DNA from: CAZUCD01 sp964618855
GTDB lineage: Bacteria; Sumerlaeota; Sumerlaeia; SLMS01; JANRJK01
DNA: 7,209 bases
Direction: 5' to 3'
Assembly (NCBI GenBank): GCA_964618855.1
Contig: CAZUCD010000175.1
Coordinates: 1-7,209 of the forward strand
The translations under genes and the position numbers were made by a program. The notes beneath the pieces were generated by a model. It had not been told where the DNA came from. It made no database searches and was given only the letters and a program-made list of their open reading frames with translations. Positions within the stretch are counted from its first letter, which is position 1. The number at the start of each line of letters is the position of its first letter. Positions 1 to 5,972 of this stretch are shown here, in pieces.

Positions 1-12
1 CCGTAACCCCCC

Positions 13-357
13 TCACCCCGCATCGCCTTCGCCCTCATCCGCGGGGGCCAGCTTGACCGCCGTTCCGTAGACGAGCAGTTCGGCGCCGTTGCCGACCACG
101 TCCGCGGTGGCGAACCGCAGGCCGATGACAGCGTCGGCACCGAGCCGCAGCGCATCCTCGATGAGGCGGTCGAGCGCCTGCTCGCGCGTTTGGGCGAGCA
201 CGGCCGTGTACTCGTGGATCTCGCCGCCCACAAGGTTCTTGAGCGCGGCGATCACGTCCGCGCCCCCGGGGAGCGCCCTCACGGAACAGCCCTTCGCAAG
301 CCCGCAGACGCGCGCAATGCGCCTGCCCGGCACCGCGTCGATCGTCAGCAGCATCAT
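13..357 (-). CDS. YbjQ/UPF0145 family small protein
   Basis: A 114-residue protein that fits the YbjQ (UPF0145) family, usually about 105 residues. Family-type features are the GGE...Y segment near residues 44-50, the arginine-rich helix with REQAL at 58-62, and the LGADAVIGLRF block at 72-82, followed by a final beta strand ending in VYGTAVKL. The family is often labelled 'heavy-metal-binding', but its biochemical role is not established. Two cysteines (C18, C24) lie in the N-terminal part. There is no signal peptide or membrane segment, so it is probably a cytoplasmic oligomer. The ATG overlaps the TGA of the anti-sigma gene (ATGA), and AAAGGA lies 7 bases upstream, so it is probably translationally coupled to that gene. 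A second ATG follows immediately and could also start the protein. The family call is secure; any function in the sigma operon is inference. Confidence 0.88.
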   Translation of the reverse strand: MMLLTIDAVPGRRIARVCGLAKGCSVRALPGGADVIAALKNLVGGEIHEYTAVLAQTREQALDRLIEDALRLGADAVIGLRFATADVVGNGAELLVYGTAVKLAPADEGEGDAG

Positions 358-797
358 CGGCGGATCCTTTGGTAGCGGTCCCGTCGCGCTTCCTTCATGC
401 GACCGCGCAGGACTTTGAGGAACAGCAGCGCGATGCCAAGGAAGAACAGGATTTCACCCGCGCGGATGACGACGTTGTTGGTCGCTAGGATCAGCGTCAG
501 CGCCGCGCCCCCGGCAACGAGCAGCGCCCCCGCATACAGCAGCGCCTGGCCCGTCCCGCGCTCGAGTTGGGAGTCGATCTCCTCCCAGTAGTGGTCCCAG
601 ACCTTCGCCTTCGGGGCGCGCACCTTGAGCGGCTTCAGGGCGGAGATCACCTCGGCCTGCTCGGCGACGATGGCGCGCCATTCCGGGTGGGCCGCGAGGA
701 GCTTCTCGAACTCGGCGCGCTGCTCCCTGCTCAGCTCCCCGTCAAGGTAGGCGGCGATCGTTTCCTCGGTCAGCGGCAGTGGCGCGTTGGCTGGCAT
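354..797 (-). CDS. Membrane anti-sigma factor (no zinc-binding cysteines)
   Basis: A 147-residue protein that probably binds and silences the sigma factor encoded just upstream. The N-terminal part has the typical anti-sigma helix pattern, YLDGELSREQRAEFEKLL at residues 17-34, followed by HPEW. A WDHYWEEID segment comes at 67-75. Two hydrophobic segments (about 85-105 and 110-128) are separated by a very short turn, so both ends should be in the cytoplasm. The C-terminus is strongly basic (RGRMKEARRDRYQRIRR). There is no cysteine at all, so it is not a classical zinc (HxxxCxxC) anti-sigma factor. The ATG has AAGGGGA 4 bases upstream and lies 14 bases after the sigma stop codon; the gene end overlaps the YbjQ gene. 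The anti-sigma call rests on the N-terminal pattern, the membrane segments and position. It could instead be a zf-HC2-like membrane protein with another partner. Confidence 0.8.
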   Translation of the reverse strand: MPANAPLPLTEETIAAYLDGELSREQRAEFEKLLAAHPEWRAIVAEQAEVISALKPLKVRAPKAKVWDHYWEEIDSQLERGTGQALLYAGALLVAGGAALTLILATNNVVIRAGEILFFLGIALLFLKVLRGRMKEARRDRYQRIRR

Positions 798-811
798 GGC
801 GTCCCCTTGTC

Positions 812-1402
812 CTATCGATCCCTGTGGGGTTCCATGAGTTTGGCAAGGTTCCGCCGCGCGTGGAAGAGGCGGCTCATCACCGTCCCGATGGGGATCTCGA
901 GTGCCTGCGCGATCTGCTCGTAGCTCATCTCCTGGAAGTGCTTCATCATGATGATCTCCCGGAACTCGGGCTTGAGGCGGGCGATGGCGGCGTGAAGGTG
1001 CCGGGCCATCTGCTCGGCGTGGATCGCCTCCACGGGGTCGGCCGTGTCGGCCTCGAATTGGATGTGGTCGTCCTCGGCGAGGGCATCCAGGGACACCTTG
1101 CGGTGGGCGCCATGCCGCTTGAGGTGGTTCAGGCAGGCATTGCGCAGGATTCGGTGGAGCCAGGGGTAGAAGGGCCGCTTGAGGTCGAACCGGTCGAGCG
1201 CGTGGAAGGCCTTGATGAAGGCCTCCTGCGAGAGGTCGCGCGCATCCTCCTCGTTGTTGACGAGGGCGTAGGCTGCCGCGAACGCCCGCTCGCGGAACGC
1301 CTCCACGAGACGACCGTAAGCCGGACGGTCGCCACGCCGGGCCGCCTCAAGCAGCCGGCGCTCCTCAGCCGATTCGAGTCCTTCCGCAAACTCCCTGGGC
1401 AT
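812..1402 (-). CDS. ECF-type RNA polymerase sigma factor
   Basis: A 196-residue sigma-70 family protein of the extracytoplasmic function group, with only regions 2 and 4. Region 2 spans about residues 22-97, with the core-binding and -10 recognition part DARDLSQEAFIKAFHALDRF at 53-72 and the FYPWLHRILRN helix at 78-88. An acidic linker follows. Region 4 spans about 134-190, with a helix-turn-helix MSYEQIAQALEIPIGTVMSRL at 159-179 (shown in part) that should contact the -35 element. Length and order are normal for RpoE/SigW-like factors. It directs RNA polymerase to a stress or envelope regulon when its anti-sigma releases it. It is first of three co-directional genes, with the anti-sigma 14 bases downstream. 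The ATG is the only ATG before region 2; its ribosome site is weak (GGCGGAAG directly before ATG). The ECF subgroup cannot be fixed by eye. Confidence 0.95.
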   Translation of the reverse strand: MPREFAEGLESAEERRLLEAARRGDRPAYGRLVEAFRERAFAAAYALVNNEEDARDLSQEAFIKAFHALDRFDLKRPFYPWLHRILRNACLNHLKRHGAHRKVSLDALAEDDHIQFEADTADPVEAIHAEQMARHLHAAIARLKPEFREIIMMKHFQEMSYEQIAQALEIPIGTVMSRLFHARRNLAKLMEPHRDR

Positions 1403-1687
1403 CTTCCGCCGGCCGGGTCGCCCCGCCGGTCTTGGGGTACTCTACCGGGAGGGTCGGGGGATATTCAATCGCCTGCTGCGAACTGAATAAGTGTTTCTTC
1501 CGCCCCCTTGGTTGGAAGGGAAAGGGTGAAAAGGCGGGTTTCGGCGTTCGTGGCCAAAGTCCCATGCGCCCGAGTCCATCCCCTTGCCACAGCGGAGGCA
1601 GGACGCCGCCCCCACCGGGGATCAGAACCCGAATCCCGACACCTGAATCCGACACCCGAAACCCTTCACAACCCCCAGGATCCTCTC
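1403..1687. other. Intergenic region between folE and the sigma operon
   Basis: A 285-base stretch between the end of folE and the start of the sigma gene, both on the minus strand. Open frames here are short, low-complexity and resemble no family, so I treat it as non-coding. The part nearest the sigma gene holds an AT-rich patch (about 1461-1500) in otherwise GC-rich DNA, which is the likely place for the sigma operon promoter, but I see no clear -35/-10 pair or ECF-type GGAAC motif. A purine-rich tract lies at about 1511-1542. The folE-proximal part holds the heptamer repeat listed separately. No convincing intrinsic terminator for folE is visible. Confidence 0.6.
1624..1664. repeat. Degenerate heptamer tandem repeat
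   Basis: Six back-to-back units of about seven bases: AGAACCC, GAATCCC, GACACC, TGAATCC, GACACCC and GAAACCC. On the minus strand this reads as GGGTTTC/GGGTGTC-like units. One unit is short by one base and another is shifted by one. It lies 23 to 64 bases past the folE stop codon. The period is clear by eye. Function is unknown; it may be a neutral spacer-type repeat or a mark of replication slippage. Confidence 0.7.
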
Positions 1688-2362
<675 letters not shown>

Positions 2363-2370
2363 GGCGGCTT

Positions 2371-2377
2371 TCCTCCC
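2371..2377 (-). promoter_or_regulatory. Ribosome binding site deciding the folE GTG start
   Basis: The minus strand reads GGGAGGA here, a near-perfect Shine-Dalgarno match, 9 bases (from GGAGG) before the GTG whose first base is at 2362. The downstream ATG at 2308 has only GAGG with 8 bases spacing. This favours the GTG start. Confidence 0.65.
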
Positions 2378-2380
2378 GTG

Positions 2381-2391
2381 GGAACCGTTCC
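2381..2391. promoter_or_regulatory. 11-bp palindrome, possible folE operator
   Basis: GGAAC-C-GTTCC is a perfect inverted repeat with a single central base. It lies next to the -10-like hexamer of the candidate folE promoter and about 20 bases before the GTG start, a typical place for a repressor to bind. No known operator is recognised, and short palindromes also arise by chance in such DNA. Confidence 0.35.
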
Positions 2392-2419
2392 ATAGTCTCC
2401 CGTTCGGCTGTGTGGCCAA
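2392..2419 (-). promoter_or_regulatory. Candidate folE promoter
   Basis: On the minus strand TTGGCC (2419-2414) is followed after 16 bases by GACTAT (2397-2392). The first matches 4 of 6 bases of the sigma-70 -35 consensus, the second 3 of 6 of the -10. A transcript would start near 2385, giving a leader of about 23 bases with the GTG start and its ribosome site inside. The match is modest, so this is a suggestion only. Confidence 0.35.
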
Positions 2420-2565
2420 GCTATTCCGGCCCATCGATTGGCTCCCGCGTGGACTGCCCCTTTCGGGGCGCGAATCCCCGGGGGACCAGAACCGTGCCAT
2501 CGTCGGGATCGACGGGCCGGAATATTGCTCTTTCGTGGGAATCCCCCGCCGAGGTACCCTCGCGC

Positions 2566-3708
2566 ATGGACTTACGCCCGACATTGCGCAGTTTCCTTCA
2601 CGGTGCATGTGGCATCGCCGCAACGCTCGCCGCGGTTCCGGCCCTCGCGGAGGGCGACGCCCCGCAAGACATCGCGCGCGACCGTGCGCAGTGGATCGCC
2701 GGGGTCGCGGCTGCGGAGGCGCTCGGCCCCGGGGCCGAGGCCGAGTCCGCGCGCCTCGCAAAGCTCTCCGGCCCCGAGTTGGCCGACGCCCTGCGCGCGC
2801 TGGGCGCCCGTGCGGACCTCCCGACCCACACGCGCGAGCGCCTCCTCCACGAGTCCCTTCTCCGCATTGGGCAGGGTCCGCTTCAGGACGCGGCGGAACT
2901 CGACCTGCTGCGCGCCTTCCTGGAGTACAAGTCGGAGGTGACCTACCTGGAGCCGGCCTGCCGGACTCACGTGGAACAGCCCGTGTTCCCCATCGCGGAG
3001 GCGGCGCGGCAGGCGCTTGACCGCCGCGTCCAGCTCGACGGCCGCCTCGAGGGTGAGCGCCTCTTCGCCGCGGGGGACCTGCGTGCCCTCATCGGCCAGC
3101 TTTCGGAGGAGCGTGGGCCCTTCGCCCAGGGCATGATCGACGCCGTGTACACGGGGGAGCGCATCCCCGCCATCGAGGCGGCGATCCTGGCGATGAACCC
3201 GGTCCTCGTCTCGCACGAGCCTGTTGCGGCGCTGCTGGAGGGTTGCTGCGCGGTGTCGCGCGACCCGCGGACGGAGGAGCGCATCATCCGCCACGCACCG
3301 GAGAGGTACGCCTTGCGCGTGCTCGGCTGGGTGCACACCCACGGCGAGGAGGCTGCGATGCCGCTCTTCGAGGCCGGCGTCGCGCGTGCCGAGACGGCCT
3401 CCGCCGCGGTTCTCGCGATGGGACACTTTGCGGCCCGTGAGGGCCCGGCGCGCGAGCGACTGGTCGGACTCCTCCCGGACCCGGAGCTGGGCGGCTCGGC
3501 GGCGCTGGCGCTCTCCCGCGCCCACGACCCGGAACTCATCGAGCGACTCGGCTCAATGCTGATGGCGGAGACCTCGCGCGCCGCGCAGGCGCGTCTGGTC
3601 CTTGCGCTCAGGCTCGCGCGCACCCCGCGCGGCGCGGACTTCCTCGCGCGCTTCGCCGCCCGGCCGGACGTGGACGCGCAGCTCCGCGCGGAGGTGGCCG
3701 GACGATGA
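2566..3708 (+). CDS. Exported alpha-helical repeat protein, function unknown
   Basis: A 380-residue protein that I do not recognise as a known enzyme. Residues 1-28 look like a Sec signal peptide: R4/R8, a hydrophobic GIAATLAAVPALA core, and an ALA cleavage site before EGD. There is no lipobox. The mature part is almost all alpha-helical, rich in Ala, Leu, Arg and Glu. From about residue 215 on, helix pairs of roughly 30 residues (for instance around LGWVHTHGEEAAMPLFEAGV and AAREGPARERLVGLLPDPEL) resemble HEAT- or TPR-like repeats, but this is by eye only. No catalytic motif is seen. The ATG at 2566 is chosen because it gives the signal peptide; GAGG lies 11 bases upstream, a little far. The TGA overlaps the ATG of the M14 peptidase, so the two are probably made together. 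It may be a scaffold or partner for that peptidase; this is inference. Confidence 0.8.
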   Translation: MDLRPTLRSFLHGACGIAATLAAVPALAEGDAPQDIARDRAQWIAGVAAAEALGPGAEAESARLAKLSGPELADALRALGARADLPTHTRERLLHESLLRIGQGPLQDAAELDLLRAFLEYKSEVTYLEPACRTHVEQPVFPIAEAARQALDRRVQLDGRLEGERLFAAGDLRALIGQLSEERGPFAQGMIDAVYTGERIPAIEAAILAMNPVLVSHEPVAALLEGCCAVSRDPRTEERIIRHAPERYALRVLGWVHTHGEEAAMPLFEAGVARAETASAAVLAMGHFAAREGPARERLVGLLPDPELGGSAALALSRAHDPELIERLGSMLMAETSRAAQARLVLALRLARTPRGADFLARFAARPDVDAQLRAEVAGR

Positions 3709-5459
3709 TCCGCAATGCAGCCGTCCTCGCCACCGCCCTGCTCGCCGCATCGACGGCGCGGGCGCAGTCCGTGTACACCTACACGCAGTCCAGCAACACC
3801 GGCAGCAACCTCGCCATCGGCATCCCGCCCCCGATGCCCGTCGCGAGCCAGACCCCGCTCGCCGGGTTCCGCGACCATGCCAGCCTCTTCGCCCGCCACC
3901 AGGACCTGATGCTGCTGCACGACGAGGTGACAGGGCAGCAGGTCGGGACCACGACCGCGGGGCGCGCGGTCTGGGCGTACGTCCTGACGGGGACGAACGC
4001 GCTTCCCGGCGGGGGACCCAAGCCGGGTGTCCTGATGGTGAGCGGAGTCCACGCGCGCGAGTGGGGCCCGCCGGAGGTCACCACCGGCATCATGGAGCGC
4101 CTCGTCGCCAACAAGGCCGACGCGTCCTTCCACCAGTACCTGCTGGAGAACCTGCGCATCGTGATCGTCCCGGTCCTCAACGTGGACGGCTTCATGCAGT
4201 CGCAGCGCTTTCCGGCCCAGTTCACGTCCACGTCCAAGTCGGGCGCGGCCGACGATGGGCGACAGCGCCGCAAGAACATGCGCGGCGTCGACGAGGTCAT
4301 CACCACGATGCCCGACCGTCAGCTCGGCGTGGACGTCAACCGCAACCACCAGTCCGGCTATGGCGGGGGATCCTCCGATCCGACCTCGCAAACCTACTAC
4401 GGCACGGGGGTTTCCTCGGAACCGGAAAGCAGCGCACTCTACGGCGCGGAGGCGATCGTCCCCGGCAACCGCCTGCGACTCTACACGGACAACCACTCCT
4501 ACACGAAGGTCTTCATCACCCCGCAGACATCCAACACGCGCACGAACACCCTGCGCGGCCAGATCGTCCCCCGCATCATCGCGGCCGTGGGGACCGTGAA
4601 CGGCTCGAACTACTCGTACTCGCCTTCATCCGCCCCGGTCGGTGCGACGGACGAGTACTTCGCCTACAAGTACGATGCGATTTCCTACACGCTGGAGATC
4701 GAGCCCGCCTCGGGCCTGACCGAGTACGGGGGCAACTCGGTGTGGGGGGGCGGGTTCATTCTCCCCGAGTCGCAGGTTGCGCGCGTGCGCGACGACATCG
4801 CGCGCGGGCAGCTCTTCGCGTGGTACCTCATCTCCGGCCCACCGAGCGTGCGTGCATTCCGCGTCACCCATGTCGGCTCCGGCACGGTCGTCCAGGAGGG
4901 CTCCTGGGACGCGGCGTCCCCGACCACGCGCACGCTCAACCGCACGGCGAACCTCCCCCTCGTGAAGGGCGAGACGTACAGCCTCTGGCTCTCCTTCACG
5001 AAGCCGATGAGGTGGCGCGACACCGGCGGATCGATCGCAAACCACACGGGACAGTCCGTCGCGCTCTCACCGACGATCACACTCACCGGCACCGGCGATG
5101 GAGGGTCGCCGATCAACATCAGCGTCCCGCTCACGACGGCCGCCTGGCGCAACACGCCCGGCGGCGCAGGGACCGGCTACCTCCAGTACAAGGACGACGC
5201 CCTCCTCGCGAGCTTCACCGTGCCGGGCTCGATACCCGTCGCCGCGAGCGCAACGGTGACACTCAACATCACCGCGCAGGACATGTCGGGGCTCGCCCTC
5301 GACGCCCGTCCGGAAACGATCGTCGACTGGGCATCCGGCGGCTGGTCGAACTACGAAAACGCGGCGGGAACGGCCGGTGACGTCGGCGGCACCGACTCGC
5401 GCATCACGTTCGGAGTCCAAGCCCCCGCCGCCGGCATGGGCGCCTGGCAGGACTACTAG
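3705..5459 (+). CDS. Secreted M14 family zinc carboxypeptidase
   Basis: A 584-residue exported metallopeptidase that should remove C-terminal residues from peptides. Residues 1-20 are a signal peptide (cleavage after ARA). The M14 domain spans about 50-375. Zinc ligands are H116 and E119 in GVHAREW and H264 in TDNHSY. The catalytic glutamate is probably E331 in YTLEIEP. NVDGF at 159-163, RRKN at 188-191 and the GVDVNRN block at 208-214 (N212, R213 for the substrate carboxylate) are typical. Only about 30 residues lie between signal and enzyme, so there is no classical pro-domain. Residues about 380-584 are beta-rich, Thr/Ser/Gly-rich and unrecognised, possibly one or two Ig-like or P-domain-like sandwiches. 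Start: ATG overlapping the previous TGA, with GGAGGT ending 9 bases upstream. Substrate preference (A, B or other type) cannot be told from these motifs. Confidence 0.94.
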   Translation: MIRNAAVLATALLAASTARAQSVYTYTQSSNTGSNLAIGIPPPMPVASQTPLAGFRDHASLFARHQDLMLLHDEVTGQQVGTTTAGRAVWAYVLTGTNALPGGGPKPGVLMVSGVHAREWGPPEVTTGIMERLVANKADASFHQYLLENLRIVIVPVLNVDGFMQSQRFPAQFTSTSKSGAADDGRQRRKNMRGVDEVITTMPDRQLGVDVNRNHQSGYGGGSSDPTSQTYYGTGVSSEPESSALYGAEAIVPGNRLRLYTDNHSYTKVFITPQTSNTRTNTLRGQIVPRIIAAVGTVNGSNYSYSPSSAPVGATDEYFAYKYDAISYTLEIEPASGLTEYGGNSVWGGGFILPESQVARVRDDIARGQLFAWYLISGPPSVRAFRVTHVGSGTVVQEGSWDAASPTTRTLNRTANLPLVKGETYSLWLSFTKPMRWRDTGGSIANHTGQSVALSPTITLTGTGDGGSPINISVPLTTAAWRNTPGGAGTGYLQYKDDALLASFTVPGSIPVAASATVTLNITAQDMSGLALDARPETIVDWASGGWSNYENAAGTAGDVGGTDSRITFGVQAPAAGMGAWQDY

Positions 5460-5462
5460 GGG

Positions 5463-5480
5463 CCGGACCCCCGAGTCCGG
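5463..5480. terminator. Short hairpin after the peptidase gene
   Basis: CCGGAC and GTCCGG form a 6-bp stem with loop CCCCGA, three bases past the peptidase stop codon. No T tract follows on either strand, so termination activity is doubtful. It may add to the larger hairpin downstream. Confidence 0.3.
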
Positions 5481-5500
5481 GGGAAAGAAGAGGCGGCGCG

Positions 5501-5543
5501 AGGGGCCAGGGACGCCGCGTCAGCGGATTCCGGCCCCTGTTTC
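5501..5543 (+). terminator. Candidate terminator in convergent gap
   Basis: AGGGGCC (5501-5507) pairs with GGCCCCT (5532-5538) in a 7-bp stem. Inside it GACG-CCG-CGTC can form a second small stem (5511-5521). A short T-containing tail, GTTTCTC, follows on the plus strand and reaches the end of the STAS gene. It could end transcription of the plus-strand pair. The large loop and weak T run make it uncertain. Confidence 0.4.
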
Positions 5544-5972
5544 TCAATCTCCGATGGCGAGTTCGAGCTGGTTGCGGGCGTCCACTTCGGATTCGTGGAT
5601 CTTGAAGACGCGGTCCATGCGCAGGTAGTCCATCGTGAGGCGGACCTCGGGCTGGAAGGCGCACAGGCGCATGTCGCCCCCGCGTTCGCGGCAGGTGCGC
5701 AGCGCGGTGATGAGGAGCGAGAGCATCGAACTGTCCATGGCGGCGACTTCGCTCATGTCGACGACGATGCGTGGGGGCGTGGTCTCGAGCGCGGCGGCGA
5801 GGTGGCGGTGGAACTCGCGAAGTCCCCCGGTGGAGGCGGCGCCGAGCGCGCGCAGGGTCGTGACGCGCATGGGCACCGGGGCCGGGGGACCGAACTTGGG
5901 CAGCGCGATCTCCAGCCGGGTCGGCCGGTCGTGGCTGTCCTCAACCTCGAAGTCGTACGAGCTGTTGCTCAT
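5544..5972 (-). CDS. STAS-domain protein (anti-sigma factor antagonist type)
   Basis: A 142-residue soluble protein whose C-terminal two thirds form a STAS domain as in SpoIIAA/RsbV. The strand-turn-helix core is IVVDMSEVAAMDSSMLSLLI at residues 69-88; the DSS at 80-82 matches the phosphorylated serine site of the family, with Met in place of the usual following Gly. The rest of the fold, GGDMRLCAF and the final helix with RMDRVFKIHES, also fits. Known STAS antagonists bind a kinase/anti-sigma protein and are switched off by phosphorylation. About 35-45 N-terminal residues precede the domain and are not recognised. No kinase or phosphatase partner is in the window. The ATG overlaps the TGA of the thioredoxin-like gene, with AGGGA 7 bases upstream, so it is probably coupled to it. 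It might instead be a stand-alone STAS protein with another ligand. Confidence 0.87.
   Translation of the reverse strand: MSNSSYDFEVEDSHDRPTRLEIALPKFGPPAPVPMRVTTLRALGAASTGGLREFHRHLAAALETTPPRIVVDMSEVAAMDSSMLSLLITALRTCRERGGDMRLCAFQPEVRLTMDYLRMDRVFKIHESEVDARNQLELAIGD

Larger units (their letters stand above)
2363..2565. other. Divergent intergenic region (folE / helical-repeat gene)
   Basis: This 203-base region must hold promoters for folE to the left and for the secreted-protein pair to the right. Besides the folE elements listed separately, it has short perfect hairpins GCCCC-TTTC-GGGGC (2456-2469) and CGTCG-GGAT-CGACG (2501-2514), and a CCCCGGGG palindrome at 2476-2483. An AT-rich GGAATATTGC at 2519-2528 could hold a rightward -10 element, but no -35 partner is seen. 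I recognise no riboswitch. No gene is supported here, although the open frame of the next gene continues upstream to 2302. Confidence 0.5.

Noticed and set aside
779..1486. A 235-codon plus-strand frame opposite the sigma gene
   Set aside because: It mirrors the sigma factor codons and has no recognisable family, start signal or neighbours.
1461..1500. AT-rich patch as an autoregulated ECF promoter of the sigma operon
   Set aside because: I could not find a convincing GGAAC-type -35 with a properly spaced -10, so no promoter is called.
2456..2514. Short hairpins upstream of the helical-repeat gene as a riboswitch
   Set aside because: They are 5-bp stems that occur often by chance in GC-rich DNA, and no known riboswitch core is seen.
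2363..2761. Extension of folE upstream of the GTG at 2362
   Set aside because: The added residues are low-complexity, overlap the divergent gene and far exceed the family length; the strong ribosome site supports 2362.
2967..4496. A 509-codon open frame on the minus strand opposite the helical-repeat and peptidase genes
   Set aside because: It lies antisense to two well-supported genes, has Arg/Ala/Ser-rich low-complexity composition and no domain. In high-GC DNA such long antisense frames are common.
3602..5380. A 592-codon open frame on the plus strand in another frame of the peptidase gene
   Set aside because: Its translation is Arg/His/Pro-rich and shows no motif, while the other frame has full M14 active-site residues and a signal peptide.
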